Assembly: GCF_034718895.1 (NCBI RefSeq)
Contig: NZ_JAYERP010000001.1
Coordinates: forward strand, 3,633,501 to 3,697,500
Reading direction: 5' to 3'
Origin: Paenibacillus phoenicis
Lineage (GTDB): Bacteria; Bacillota; Bacilli; Paenibacillales; Paenibacillaceae
DNA length: 64,000 nucleotides
The notes under the pieces are model-generated. The model made no database searches. It was not told the DNA's origin and saw only the letters and a program-made list of their open reading frames with translations. Numbering within the stretch: position 1 is the first letter of the stretch; every line of letters begins with the position of its first letter. This document shows positions 51,319-62,360 of this stretch, piece after piece. The translations under genes and the position numbers were made by a program.

Positions 51319-53138
51319 CGCGCTTCGCCTCCTTGCTTCTCCGCCGGCAGCGTAAAGGTCACCTTCGTGCCTTTGCCCAATTCGGACTGCAGAGATATGG
51401 TCCCGCCGTGCGCCCGTACAATTTCCCGGGCAATGGATAGGCCTAGGCCCGTCCCGCCCATATTCCGTGAACGCGCCTTATCGACGCGATAGAAACGTTC
51501 AAAAATCCGGTCCAGATCCTTCTTCGGAATCCCGATTCCGGTATCCTGCACCGAAATGGCTAGCTGACGGTCTTCGGTCAAGCGAGCTTCCAGCGCGATG
51601 GCGCCGCCCTCCGGTGTATATTTCATCGCATTGGAGATCAGATTGTCCAGCACCTGGTCAATCTGGTCGCGGTCAATCCAGGCCGTATCCACGTCATTGG
51701 CGATAAACAGCGTGGGCTTGATCTCTTTCTCCTGCATTTGAAAAGAAAACCGGTCCACCACATCCTCCAGCATCTCCATCACGTTCGTCGGCTGCTTCCG
51801 CAACTCAGCCTCATGCGAGTCGAACCGCGACAGATGCAGCAGGTCGGTGACCAGGCGGATCATCCGCTCGGTTTGGCTCTGGATCACGGACACGAACCGC
51901 GGCCCAAGCTCCGGATCCTCCATCGCGCCATCCTCCAGCGCTTCGGTGTAGCTCTTGATCGTCGTCAGCGGCGTCCGCAGCTCGTGCGACACGTTCGCCA
52001 CAAACTCCCGTCGCGACGCCTCCAGCTTCTCCTGTTCGGTGACGTCCTGGAGGACGGCGATCGTTCCAATGATCCCGATTTCCCGCCGATGAATCGGCGT
52101 AAACGTCACCCGGATCAAGAAGACGTCGCCGTCCGGCCCGGTATTCTCAAGGATCGTCGAGTGCATCGTTCCTTGCTCCAGCACGTCCCATTCCTCATCC
52201 GGCAGGTTCATCAGCGACATGATATCGGCCTGATCGAGATCCGTATCCGACGTCCCCAGCATCTCGCTCGCACGCCGGTTCATCAGGATGACTCGGCCTG
52301 TCTCGTCGGTGGCGATCACCCCGTCGCTCATGTTCGTGAGGATCGAAGCGAGCTTCTCCTTCTCTTCCTCGTTCTGCGCCAGCGCATCGCGCAGCCGGCT
52401 GGTCATGTAGTTAAACGCCTTGCTAAGCTGGCCGATTTCGTCATTGCCAAGCACCGGCATTTTCTGATGGAACTGCCCTTCAGCCACCGCCGTGGCGCGC
52501 CGGGTCAGCTCCTTAATCGGCGAGGTGATCGTATGCGCCAAAATCACGCCTAATACCGCCGTCAACCCCAACGCCAGCAAGATCCCGGATATAAAAATAT
52601 TGTTGATCCGCTCCATCGTACTGTACAGCTCGCTCATCGACGCCGCAATGTAAATGGCGCCGACGATTTTCCCGCCGCTGACGACCGGCTTGGCGACGAC
52701 TTTCTTCCGGACGTTGTCCTCGTCGATGATGTACTCCTCGTTATCGCGGATGCCCTGCAGGGCCCGGCTCACGACCGTCTGCGTGTTCTTCGTGCCCACG
52801 TAATCGGCGTGGGATGGCTTGGACGTCGTCAGCACCTTGCCGCTCGCATCGAGCACCTGAATCTCGGCCCCGCCGATATTAAACAGGTTGTTAACCAATA
52901 CACGCAAATTCTCTAACGATTCCTCCGCCGACTCTCCAGTCACGCCCAGGTTTTGTGCCGCCAACACGGAGAGCAGCTCCGCCCGCTCCTGCAGCTCCTT
53001 GGTGAAGTTGCTGGTCAGCGAGGTCTTCATCGCGCTCACGAAATACACCCCGATCAGCTGCATGGCAATCAGGATGAGCAGCACGTAAATAATAATCAGT
53101 TTAGCCTGGATCGTGCGAAAAAAAGAGGGCAGATTCAT
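51315..53138 (-). CDS. walK: WalK (YycG) essential sensor histidine kinase
   Basis: A 607-residue kinase controlling cell-wall hydrolase expression. Two TM helices (about 12-34 and 180-202) flank a Cache-like extracellular domain. Then come HAMP, PAS (LASILTNMSDGVIATDETGR), HisKA with SHELRTPLTTIKSYTEALED, and HATPase with DNLISNAMKYTPEGG and DTGIGIPKKD. I place the start at ATG 53138, one base after the walR stop; a GTG four codons earlier overlaps walR. Confidence 0.97.
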   Translation of the reverse strand: MNLPSFFRTIQAKLIIIYVLLILIAMQLIGVYFVSAMKTSLTSNFTKELQERAELLSVLAAQNLGVTGESAEESLENLRVLVNNLFNIGGAEIQVLDASGKVLTTSKPSHADYVGTKNTQTVVSRALQGIRDNEEYIIDEDNVRKKVVAKPVVSGGKIVGAIYIAASMSELYSTMERINNIFISGILLALGLTAVLGVILAHTITSPIKELTRRATAVAEGQFHQKMPVLGNDEIGQLSKAFNYMTSRLRDALAQNEEEKEKLASILTNMSDGVIATDETGRVILMNRRASEMLGTSDTDLDQADIMSLMNLPDEEWDVLEQGTMHSTILENTGPDGDVFLIRVTFTPIHRREIGIIGTIAVLQDVTEQEKLEASRREFVANVSHELRTPLTTIKSYTEALEDGAMEDPELGPRFVSVIQSQTERMIRLVTDLLHLSRFDSHEAELRKQPTNVMEMLEDVVDRFSFQMQEKEIKPTLFIANDVDTAWIDRDQIDQVLDNLISNAMKYTPEGGAIALEARLTEDRQLAISVQDTGIGIPKKDLDRIFERFYRVDKARSRNMGGTGLGLSIAREIVRAHGGTISLQSELGKGTKVTFTLPAEKQGGEAR

Positions 53139-53139
53139 T

Positions 53140-53859
53140 CTAGAGTCCACCCGCCTTGGAGCTCCGCATCATATACCCCAATCCCCGCCGCGTCAAAATG
53201 TATTCCGGCTTGCTCGGATCCTTCTCGATCTTCTCACGCAGCCGGCGAATCGTCACGTCCACCGTGCGAACATCGCCAAAATACTCAAAGCCCCACACCG
53301 CTTGCAGCAGGTGTTCGCGGGTCATCACTTTGCCAGAGTTCTTCACCAGGTAATGCATCAACTCGAACTCCCGGTGCGTCAGGTCCAGCGGCTCGCCGTT
53401 CTTATAGACCGTATACATATCTGTGTCGATAAACAGCTCGAACAGACTGATGCCCTGCTTCGTTTCCTCCGCACCTTCAGCCGCCGCAGCTGCCTTCTGT
53501 TGACGCCGCATTTGCGCCTTCACCCGGGCTAACAGCTCGCGGGTACTAAAAGGCTTGGTCACATAATCGTCAGCGCCCAGCTCTAAGCCCAGCACCTTAT
53601 CGATCTCTCCGTCCTTCGCCGTCAGCATGATGATCGGCGTCTCAAGCTTCGCCCGCACCTCCCGGCACACGTCCATTCCATCCTTGCCGGGCAGCATCAA
53701 ATCGAGCAGAATCAAGTCCGGTTGTTCGGAGAAGGCCAGCTGGGTCGCTTCAATCCCGTCGAAGGCAAGCACGACCTCGTAGCCTTCTTTCTCCAAGTTA
53801 AATTTTAAAATATCCGCAATGGGTTTCTCGTCATCCACGACCAGAATTTTTCCTTGCAT
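53140..53859 (-). CDS. walR: WalR (YycF) essential OmpR-type response regulator
   Basis: A 239-residue response regulator. Receiver domain with phospho-Asp in [14 protein letters not shown] and Lys in [14 protein letters not shown]-terminal winged helix ([35 protein letters not shown]). First gene of walRKHIJ. An extended -10 (TGGTAAGAT, minus strand near 53915) is the likely promoter. A Lys/Gln/Ala-rich inter-domain insert ([17 protein letters not shown]) is longer than in Bacillus. Confidence 0.97.
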   Translation of the reverse strand: MQGKILVVDDEKPIADILKFNLEKEGYEVVLAFDGIEATQLAFSEQPDLILLDLMLPGKDGMDVCREVRAKLETPIIMLTAKDGEIDKVLGLELGADDYVTKPFSTRELLARVKAQMRRQQKAAAAAEGAEETKQGISLFELFIDTDMYTVYKNGEPLDLTHREFELMHYLVKNSGKVMTREHLLQAVWGFEYFGDVRTVDVTIRRLREKIEKDPSKPEYILTRRGLGYMMRSSKAGGL

Positions 53860-53983
53860 GAATCAAGTTCACCCCAACTTTCAGCCATGGGCTTTTGCTC
53901 CCTCTATCTTACCATATCTGGCACCGCATCAGCTATCTTCAGAGACGGTAACGATTGGCAGCGCGCGTTCATCTCCTACCCTT

Positions 53984-54097
53984 ATGCCCCTTTCTCACAT
54001 CGCTTTGCATGATTATCCCTTTTGTTCAGAGACGAGGTTGATCGAGAAGGGGCTGTTCCACTTTTTTCACCTCCTGATGCAACGGGATAATCCTCAA
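53984..54097. repeat. Dispersed hairpin repeat, copy 2 (upstream of walR)
   Basis: 114 bp beginning ATGCCCCTTTCTCAC and ending with the same 25 bp as copy 1 at 2059-2083. It also shares ATTATCCCTTTTGTTCAG with copy 1 (one mismatch). It carries an inner inverted pair (GCCCCTTTCTC and GAGAAGGGGC) and is about 29 bp longer in the middle. It lies between the M23 peptidase terminator and the walR promoter; the rest of 53860-54163 holds no gene. Confidence 0.75.
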
Positions 54098-54130
54098 AAA
54101 GGGAGCCGGCGACCAATGTCCCAAAAAAAA

Positions 54131-54156
54131 GCCCGCCTCCCTTACGGGTGGCGGAC
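54131..54156 (-). terminator. Terminator of the M23 peptidase gene
   Basis: GCCCGCC and GGCGGAC close a hairpin; the minus strand continues with eight T residues. Confidence 0.8.
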
Positions 54157-54163
54157 TCGCATC

Positions 54164-55711
54164 TTATAAATATTTTAACGGATTCTGAATGCTGCCGTTC
54201 TTATGGATCTCAAAATGCAAATGCGTGCCGGTCGAGCGCCCGGTGCTGCCCATGACGCCGATCTTTTCGCCCTTCTCGACGATTTGACCTTTCTTCACGC
54301 TGATCTTGCTTAAGTGGCCGTACAACGTTTCATAGCCATTCTTGTGGTCGATGATGATGCAGTTGCCGTATCCCGATTTCGTCCCAACGAAGGAGACGAC
54401 CCCGTCATCGGCAGCCAGAATGCTGCGGTTGGAGGAGACCAAATCGACGCCTTTGTGGGTCCGTCCCCAACGTTCGCCGTAGCTGCTTGTCATTTTCGCG
54501 CTGGATACCGGCCAAGCAAACTGCCCAGTGCCCTCGCCCAGCACGACCTTCGTACCGCGTACGACGATCTTTGGCGAAGATTTCTTCGTGACTTCCTGTC
54601 CCAGCCACTCTTCATTCACAACGATGCCGTTTTCCTTCGTGATTCGGTACTCCATCGTCTTGAGGCCGCTGGAGCCGGGAGAAATCACTTTAGTCTCTCC
54701 TGCCCGCATACTTGCGTTCGTCTTAACGATGACCTGCGGTTCAGTAACAATTTCCTCCGTCACATGCTCCACCGTGCGAACCGTTAGGGCCGGCTGCACC
54801 GCCTTCACGTTGAGCAACGTTCCAATTTGCAGCGTCAGCTCTTCAACCCCGGGATTGTTCGCAAACAACTCCTTCTGAGACACACCAAAACGGGCCGCGA
54901 TCGACGAGATCGTATCCCCTTCCTGTACCTCATATTGAATTGCTTCTTCGTCCCCTTGAAGGATCTTTCGTACCGCTTCCTCCGGGCTCAGCACCTTGTT
55001 CGGATCGGCCTTGACCTCTCCTTGATTCACCTCTTCGGCGATTTCCACCGTTTCCAACGTCGCGTTGGAAGCCTTCGTCTTCACTTGAGCTGACTTGCTG
55101 CCGCCGGTTCGTTTCACTTTGGCGGCCAGCGTGCTGGCAGCCACATCCGGTGCATATGTCGATTTCACCCGGTCCAGAACCTCTCGGGCGGCCGCCTGGT
55201 CCTTCACCACGGCGATCACTTTGCCGTCCACCTTCAGCTCCACACCTTTGGCGTAGCCGGTTAGCATCCCGTACAGCTCGTCGAGCGTGGACTCAGCATC
55301 CACTTCGGCTTTGTAGGCCTGCTCCGGCTTAATGGTGATGCCCTCGGTATTCACCGCCATCTCCACATCCGGATATTTTTGCTTATATTCCTGCTCCTTG
55401 CGTTCAATCAGAGCTTGTAATTGCGCTTCGCTTGCGATCGTGCCAATTTCCTTCCCGCTGACGTAAACCCGGTAATAGGATACCGTATTCGCCTTGACGT
55501 ATTGCTGCCCTCCCCAATAGACCACTCCGGCAATGACTACCACGGCGGCTCCGGCTAAGACAAGCTTGCGGGGCATAAGAAGATCACGCCATTTTCGCCC
55601 GCTCTCTGGTTCGGATATCTCTGAATCGTTTTCCGGGCGGCTGTGTTGCTCTTGCGTCCGAGAAGCGTTCACGCGCCACAGCTGCCAGCGTTTTCCCGTA
55701 AAACCTTTCAT
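54164..55711 (-). CDS. Membrane-anchored LysM-G5-M23 peptidoglycan hydrolase
   Basis: A 515-residue protein. Cytoplasmic N terminus, TM helix at about residues 49-67 (LVLAGAAVVVIAGVVYW), an extended extracytoplasmic stalk, LysM (VQEGDTISSIAARFGVSQKE), G5 domain (about 305-385) and C-terminal M23 metallopeptidase. M23 Zn ligands are in RTHKGVDL and THLHFEIH. It likely cleaves peptidoglycan stem cross-links during growth or sporulation. It lies just upstream of walR, whose product controls wall hydrolases. The promoter region carries the palindrome TGTTAAAGTTAACA near 55785. Confidence 0.93.
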   Translation of the reverse strand: MKGFTGKRWQLWRVNASRTQEQHSRPENDSEISEPESGRKWRDLLMPRKLVLAGAAVVVIAGVVYWGGQQYVKANTVSYYRVYVSGKEIGTIASEAQLQALIERKEQEYKQKYPDVEMAVNTEGITIKPEQAYKAEVDAESTLDELYGMLTGYAKGVELKVDGKVIAVVKDQAAAREVLDRVKSTYAPDVAASTLAAKVKRTGGSKSAQVKTKASNATLETVEIAEEVNQGEVKADPNKVLSPEEAVRKILQGDEEAIQYEVQEGDTISSIAARFGVSQKELFANNPGVEELTLQIGTLLNVKAVQPALTVRTVEHVTEEIVTEPQVIVKTNASMRAGETKVISPGSSGLKTMEYRITKENGIVVNEEWLGQEVTKKSSPKIVVRGTKVVLGEGTGQFAWPVSSAKMTSSYGERWGRTHKGVDLVSSNRSILAADDGVVSFVGTKSGYGNCIIIDHKNGYETLYGHLSKISVKKGQIVEKGEKIGVMGSTGRSTGTHLHFEIHKNGSIQNPLKYL

Positions 55712-55837
55712 ACCGATCTCCTTTTATCCATCGACTCGATTCGACTTGAAATGGTTTCAAAATTTTAACCTTTTGTCGCTATTGTTAACTTTAACACAGC
55801 GGGGCGAAGATTTTCAACTTTGGGTCAAAAAGCAAAC

Positions 55838-55858
55838 AACCCGCTTAACAAGCGGGTT
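55838..55858 (-). terminator. Terminator downstream of the 230-residue membrane protein gene
   Basis: AACCCGCTT, AAC, AAGCGGGTT gives a 9-bp perfect stem; the minus strand continues GTTTGCTTTTTG. Confidence 0.75.
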
Positions 55859-55954
55859 CTCACGGTTTTGGCAGCTGAAAGGCCGGTTCATTGAATTTAC
55901 AATCCTGTGAATGTTAACGCTGACATTCCCTTTGGATCAGGCAATTGAAGCAAA

Positions 55955-56647
55955 TTATTTTTTTAACAATTCCATGACCTTGGCGTATTCCGTTTTATCC
56001 AAATGCTTCGACAGGACCTGCTCGATGTTAATCATTTCCGTTTCCGTCAAACCACCTTCCAGGGCGACGGTCAACATTTGCATCTCCTCCTGCGGCAGCT
56101 TCTTCATGAGAATCGCAAAGATTTCCTCCTTCTGCTGATCAGGCAACTCCTTCTTCTTGGCCACGAGATCATCCGGCGTCACCACCACCTGCTGATCCTC
56201 GCCTAACGCCTCTCCGGCACTCATCCCGCCCATCACCGGCAAAGCATCCTCCGGTGCATCTTCATCCGTTGCGTTGGTGTCCTTCCCCTCCGTACCTGTC
56301 CCGCTAGCCGGGGTTCCGTTCGTCTCCGTTGCCGTCCCCCCGGAGGAGCCGCTCTCCCCGCTACCGCCAGACGAATCTGCCAATTCGTCCTTCGTTTTGT
56401 CCCCAGTGCTGTCTACCACATCGTCTTCACCTTTCGCCTGATCCGTACGGTCTGAGGCACCGCCTAGTCCCAGCATGCCCTTCATGATCCCGCTGAAGCT
56501 AGGGGTCTGTGCGGTGATCGGCAGGTTATAACTGCTGAGTAAAGATTGGATGTACGAATTGACGATGTATCCCGTTGTGGCCACGGTTAATAAACTAACC
56601 GCTACGATCGTTACGCATAATTTCAAGATCCATCCGAGCCATTTCAT
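55955..56647 (-). CDS. Hypothetical membrane-anchored protein with acidic low-complexity linker
   Basis: A 230-residue protein that I do not recognise. One N-terminal TM helix (residues about 8-28), a short extracytoplasmic region, then about 70 residues rich in Asp, Ser, Gly, Thr and Glu. A helical C-terminal domain follows (KKELPDQQKEEIFAILMKKL, NIEQVLSKHLDKTEYAKVME) that looks like a four-helix bundle. Own terminator downstream; located between purA and the M23 peptidase. A role at the cell surface is inferred from topology only. Confidence 0.8.
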   Translation of the reverse strand: MKWLGWILKLCVTIVAVSLLTVATTGYIVNSYIQSLLSSYNLPITAQTPSFSGIMKGMLGLGGASDRTDQAKGEDDVVDSTGDKTKDELADSSGGSGESGSSGGTATETNGTPASGTGTEGKDTNATDEDAPEDALPVMGGMSAGEALGEDQQVVVTPDDLVAKKKELPDQQKEEIFAILMKKLPQEEMQMLTVALEGGLTETEMINIEQVLSKHLDKTEYAKVMELLKK

Positions 56648-56748
56648 CGTTTGTTTCCTCCTACTGCCTAAGAATCTAGTCTCTCAACCTTCAGTATGGA
56701 CGGCAAAACCAGATTTCAACCTAAGCTAGGAGGCTAAACTAGAAAAAG

Positions 56749-56792
56749 AAACCGCCTACCCAAGGATGAACACATCGCTCGTTCGGCGGCTT
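56749..56792 (-). terminator. Terminator of purA
   Basis: ACCGCC and GGCGGC close a hairpin followed on the minus strand by TTTCTTTTTC. Confidence 0.7.
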
Positions 56793-56823
56793 AGAGATCG
56801 TCTGAATCGTCTACCCTATTGGA

Positions 56824-58197
<1,374 letters not shown>

Positions 58198-58291
58198 TTA
58201 GGCTGATCCGACACTTCCTCCAAATTGTACGCGCTAACAAACGCGCCGCTAACGTCAACCCGACCATCTATCGCTTTAACGCAGCAATACC

Positions 58292-58369
58292 AGTTTAACA
58301 GGCTCCATTTTTAAAGTCAAATTGAAAAGCGAACGATGTTTCTGTTTAATTTTACAAATGTTCGGAATT
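58292..58369 (-). promoter_or_regulatory. purA promoter with paired PurR boxes
   Basis: Minus-strand TTGACT (58320-58315), 17 bp, TAAACT (58297-58292). Upstream lie two oppositely oriented PurBox sequences. AATTCCGAACATTT (minus strand 58369-58356) is a full match to AWWWCCGAACWWT; AAAAGCGAACGAT (plus strand 58325-58337) has two mismatches. The 18-bp gap is close to the 16-17 bp usual for PurR operators. The leader is about 170 nt. Confidence 0.8.
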
Positions 58370-58385
58370 ACTGTTTCCAAAAAAA

Positions 58386-58435
58386 GAGGATGCCTCGCCG
58401 AATCCAAGCGAAGCCCGGATTGGCAATGGCACCTC
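58386..58435 (-). terminator. Terminator of the chemoreceptor gene
   Basis: GAGGATGCC and GGCACCTC close an imperfect outer stem with an inner GCCGAATCC/GGATTGGC stem; the minus strand continues TTTTTTTGG. Confidence 0.75.
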
Positions 58436-58462
58436 AATAGCTAAACGAAACACGAATCTTGC

Positions 58463-60181
58463 TTATAATTTAAAGATCGCCACGGCCTGCTGCAAATTCT
58501 CAGACAATGCCGAGAGCTGACGAATCGCCCCCGCGATTTCCTGCATGGCTGCGCTTTGTTGTTCGGACGCTGCAGCGACTTCCTCAGAAGAAGCAGCCTG
58601 CTCCTGCGTCACGCCGGAAATTTGCTGCACCGAGGCGGAAATGCTTTGATAGGAGTTTTCCACCAGCAGCAGCGACTGCAGCAGTTGATCGGTCCGGGCC
58701 GAGAAATCGCTGATGCCTTGGAAGATCTCCCGGAAATTTTGATGCGTCTTGCTCATCCATTCCTGGCCCTCTTCGATCGCCCGGCTGCCTTCGCCGATGC
58801 TTTCGATAACGAGCCGGCTATTTTCCTGCGTCCCGGCGACCAGTTCGGTAATCGACGAGGCGGCTACAGCCGATTGTTCGGCCAGCTTGCGGACTTCGCC
58901 GGCGACCACGGCAAAGCCGCGGCCCAATTCACCGACCCGTGCCGCTTCAATGGAGGCATTCAGCGCCAGCAGATTCGTCTGCTGAGCGATCTCCGTGATC
59001 ATGTTGATCACTTCGCCAATCTCCCGTGAGTGCTCCTCCAGCTGTCCTGCCATCGTTTCCGAGTGTTGCATCACCTGTTCGATCTTATTCATGTGACGCA
59101 GCGTCTCATCCACCATGGTTTGCCCCTCGGACGATTGCTTGCTGACCTTCTCGGCGATCGACTGCATCGTGTTGACATCGGTGACGACGCCGTTTAGTTG
59201 TTGTTGGATTTCCTGCACCGACGCCGAGCTGTGAGCGATCGATTCCACAACTTCGTTAATGCCTTCGCTCATATTGTTCATCGAAACCGCCACCTGCTGC
59301 GCGCTTTCGCTGGATTCTTTGGCGACTTGCATCAACTGGGCGCTGGTCCCCGATACCTCGAGGGACGACGCGGAGATATGTCCGATCAACTGTTTCATAT
59401 TGCCGCTCATCTTCCCAAACGCCTCAGCGAGCCGGCCGACCTCATCGCGGCTGCGAATTTCGATCTCCTGGGTCAAATCGCCGGTCGCCAAACGTTCCGT
59501 CACATGCACCAGTGTTTTGATCGGCTTCGCAATCGTTCGGCCCAGCAGATAAGCGAACAGCAAGCCGATGACGAGAACGAGAATGGTGATCACGGTGCTG
59601 TACCGCAGCACCGCAGAGGCGGTTTCCGGGATGACAGAGGCATCAAGATCGATCCCCAGCAGCCCTGTGGTCGTACCGTTTGCATTTTTTAATGGAACAA
59701 ATATCGATTTATGTACGCCAAACTCATCTTTATAAATGCTGCTGATCGTTTTTTGATCGTGTGCAATGGCCTGCTTCATTTCTTCGGAGAACGGATACTC
59801 CATATTATAGTCGCCTTCGGTGTCAGACAAAGCGATGATACGCTCCGTGCCGCCGTCATTGGACAAAATATACACGTTCTCCAAATTGTATAATTCCTTC
59901 AGCCGGTCCATCGCTTCACGGGTTTCTTGATACAGCGGGCTATCGATGCCGTCGATTTCCAGCTTATTGCCTTCAATCCGCTCCAATTCGCTTTGTACGA
60001 TGCGGATATTGCTCTCCAGCCGGTGATCCAGCTCGTTCTTCAGCTTGCCGCTCAGCGTGGAATTCACGATGGTGAGCAGCCCGATGAAGCAAAGCACCGC
60101 GATCAGGAGCAAACCTGTCGTACCTAACATGATCTTTGAAGAGATATGTCCGAACAGTAAACGTTTTATTTTATCTTTCAC
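58463..60181 (-). CDS. Methyl-accepting chemotaxis protein
   Basis: A 572-residue receptor. TM1 about residues 18-38, an extracellular single Cache-type domain ([36 protein letters not shown]), TM2 about 193-213, and HAMP. The signalling domain has the conserved hairpin [20 protein letters not shown] and [20 protein letters not shown]. Ligand unknown. Located between a decarboxylase gene and purA; separate terminator. Confidence 0.95.
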   Translation of the reverse strand: MKDKIKRLLFGHISSKIMLGTTGLLLIAVLCFIGLLTIVNSTLSGKLKNELDHRLESNIRIVQSELERIEGNKLEIDGIDSPLYQETREAMDRLKELYNLENVYILSNDGGTERIIALSDTEGDYNMEYPFSEEMKQAIAHDQKTISSIYKDEFGVHKSIFVPLKNANGTTTGLLGIDLDASVIPETASAVLRYSTVITILVLVIGLLFAYLLGRTIAKPIKTLVHVTERLATGDLTQEIEIRSRDEVGRLAEAFGKMSGNMKQLIGHISASSLEVSGTSAQLMQVAKESSESAQQVAVSMNNMSEGINEVVESIAHSSASVQEIQQQLNGVVTDVNTMQSIAEKVSKQSSEGQTMVDETLRHMNKIEQVMQHSETMAGQLEEHSREIGEVINMITEIAQQTNLLALNASIEAARVGELGRGFAVVAGEVRKLAEQSAVAASSITELVAGTQENSRLVIESIGEGSRAIEEGQEWMSKTHQNFREIFQGISDFSARTDQLLQSLLLVENSYQSISASVQQISGVTQEQAASSEEVAAASEQQSAAMQEIAGAIRQLSALSENLQQAVAIFKL

Positions 60182-60237
60182 TGCGAGTTCATCTCCTGGA
60201 TTGATTAATATGTTGCGGTCATTGTTTAGGTCATTGC

Positions 60238-61899
60238 TTAGTTCACTGCCGGTACGCCAGATGCTTCACATACCTCAGTTATGCATTCCTTCAAATACTG
60301 CACGACTTCATGCACATGCTCCGGCCGGGTATGCGGCGAAATCACGAAAAATTTGCTCACGTACAGCGGAATCTCCCGCCCTTCGGACGAGCCCACCAAC
60401 AGATGTTTCTTCGTATCACCAAAGAACATCCGGTCGCGACGTTCCCCCAGTTTCTCGAACAACCGCTCGTTAAGCTGGTTGCTGCGCTCGATCTCCCGTG
60501 CGGAGCACGTCCCCTCGATTTCGTCGGCAAACCTCGGGCTTCCCGGCAAATAGATGCGAATCAGCGTAGAGATGCCCGGATTGTCTGGATTCGCAATGTC
60601 TGCCTGCGGAATTTCTGCTGTCAGCTGCTCGCGGAACACCCGGTTTACTTCCAGGAACTGCCCCAACAAGCGCTGATACCCTTCTGTACCAAAGGACAGC
60701 AACAAGCTGTACATGCTGATCGAACTTGCCATACGGGAGCATTCCAACGTATAGCCGGTATGGTATTCGCCATATCCCCGGTGACCTACGTACGGCGTAT
60801 CCTCCGCATCCAGATCCATGAGCTTGAGATCGGCCGCATTTTTCAAGAGGAACAAACTGGAGACATACGGAGCCTGGCCCAGCTTCTGAAAATCAAAGCA
60901 CAGGGAATCCGCGAGCGAGAGCATCTGCATTTTACGCCGGATCGGCTCCAGCATGGCGAGAACGCCTTCACTGAACCCCAGCGGATTTTGTTCCATATCG
61001 TAGTCATTAAAGAAGGCAAAGAAACCGCCAAGGGCAGAATCCGCATGGATATGCGGGCATGGCAAACCAAACCGTTCCGCGTTTTCCTCCGCGGCGGCAC
61101 GAATTTGGCTGATATCGTCAATCCCAATGGCATCCGTCGTTCCTGTCGTAGCTACGATATATACCGGCACGCCTCCCATTCGGGCGACCGTCTCCAGTTT
61201 CCGTTTCAAATCGGCAATATCCATGGAGCTGTCGGGTAAGGTTTTGACCTTCACCAGTCGATCGCTGCCGAGCCCGGTGGCTTCCACCGACTTGAGCAAG
61301 CTGTAATGAGCTGCCTCGGAACAGAACGCGAACAGGTTGTTGGGAACCCCCTGCTTCATCGCATTCGGTGCTGCTTTGGCGATCGCAATACGCAGGCCGG
61401 AAAAGACGGCCCCCTGCCCGCCCCACGTGGTATATCCCCCGCTGGTTTCAGCATCGTAGCCGACCAGCTTGGACATCATGGCGATGACCCGAACCTCTGC
61501 CTCGGCGCCGGCTGGCCCATAAACATCCCATAGGTTATTCCCATTCACCAACATGGCCGTCAGCGTCCCAAGCATGCCGGGAATTGAAGCCATGGGCAAA
61601 ATATTCGTAAAAAAGTATTTCGTATGATAGGGATGGCCGTGCAGCAGCTTGAGCAACTCCTCGTTGACATTTTCCATCGGAGCACCTTCTTTGGGGATCA
61701 CGCTTTCCGCCGCCAGCCGGCCGTAAAAATTGGCATCCCGCCGTTTCTCCCCTTTCAGGTTAACGCCATCGGGATCCTTCAACTCATCCACGCCGCGAAC
61801 CAGTTGTTCGATCAGATCTAACATTCGCTTCCGCTGTGCCGGATTTCCGTCTTCACTTGGGAACCAATCCCGCACATCTGGCTTGCCGTTCATTTCCAT
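60238..61899 (-). CDS. PLP-dependent group II decarboxylase
   Basis: A 553-residue enzyme of the glutamate/aromatic-amino-acid decarboxylase (PF00282) family. Features are the PLP-stacking region [18 protein letters not shown], cofactor Asp in [12 protein letters not shown], and the Schiff-base Lys in [15 protein letters not shown]. The residue before Lys is usually His in this family; here it is Gln. Substrate could be glutamate, diaminobutyrate, tyrosine or another acid. Three in-frame ATGs cluster at the start; ATG 61899 has AGAGG six bases upstream and is preferred. Confidence 0.9.
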   Translation of the reverse strand: MEMNGKPDVRDWFPSEDGNPAQRKRMLDLIEQLVRGVDELKDPDGVNLKGEKRRDANFYGRLAAESVIPKEGAPMENVNEELLKLLHGHPYHTKYFFTNILPMASIPGMLGTLTAMLVNGNNLWDVYGPAGAEAEVRVIAMMSKLVGYDAETSGGYTTWGGQGAVFSGLRIAIAKAAPNAMKQGVPNNLFAFCSEAAHYSLLKSVEATGLGSDRLVKVKTLPDSSMDIADLKRKLETVARMGGVPVYIVATTGTTDAIGIDDISQIRAAAEENAERFGLPCPHIHADSALGGFFAFFNDYDMEQNPLGFSEGVLAMLEPIRRKMQMLSLADSLCFDFQKLGQAPYVSSLFLLKNAADLKLMDLDAEDTPYVGHRGYGEYHTGYTLECSRMASSISMYSLLLSFGTEGYQRLLGQFLEVNRVFREQLTAEIPQADIANPDNPGISTLIRIYLPGSPRFADEIEGTCSAREIERSNQLNERLFEKLGERRDRMFFGDTKKHLLVGSSEGREIPLYVSKFFVISPHTRPEHVHEVVQYLKECITEVCEASGVPAVN

Positions 61900-62199
61900 C
61901 TCCATCCTCTCCCCCATTTTTATTTTTCTACTGGATTACGAGCCCCAAGAAGCTTGACCGATCAGTGAGTTGAAACTTATAATTACACCCTCTTTCCGCA
62001 ATTTTCATTTCCTTACAGTTCTAAATTATACAGACATTCCTTAACGCGTACAGATAAGTCTCAGGCATATATTCCATGATATGGAATGTGTCGAAAATTG
62101 TTAAGATTTCTGGTTTGATGTCCTAGAATGCCCCATAATTGTCCCACAAATGAGAACGGGACGATGATCGAGGGCTTCGATTTCTATTAAAAAACATAA

Positions 62200-62290
62200 A
62201 AAAAACGTCTATCGACGTACATTCAAAGTAGACAGACCGCGTTTAGCGGAAGTTTTTCTTGCGATATCAGGATGCTAATGCCCCGAAGTT
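62200..62290 (-). ncRNA. Candidate small RNA between dnaB and the decarboxylase gene
   Basis: On the minus strand, downstream of the dnaB terminator, a possible -10 (TATAAA, near 62293-62288) is followed by about 80 nt with a CCGC/GCGG hairpin. It ends in ACGTC-GATA-GACGT and eight T residues (62218-62197), a weak terminator. No reading frame. The other part of 61918-62200 is AT-rich, contains the decarboxylase promoter region and shows nothing else. Confidence 0.3.
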
Positions 62291-62314
62291 TATACTTTCT
62301 GATATCTTAAAAAA
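62284..62314 (-). repeat. Shared 31-bp motif after a terminator, copy 2
   Basis: The plus strand reads CCGAAGTTTATACTTTCTGA then TATCTT and an A-run, nearly the same as 33210-33241. It directly follows the dnaB terminator T-tract on the minus strand. GATATCAG (62263-62270) and CTGATATC (62299-62306) also form an 8-bp inverted repeat across it. Confidence 0.5.
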
Positions 62315-62339
62315 GGACTGACGCATATCGTCAGTCCTT
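62313..62339 (-). terminator. Terminator of the rplI-dnaB transcript
   Basis: AAGGACTGACG, CATAT, CGTCAGTCCTT is an 11-bp perfect stem; the minus strand continues TTTTTTAAG. Confidence 0.88.
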
Positions 62340-62360
62340 AATTCCTGTATTCAGCTAAAG

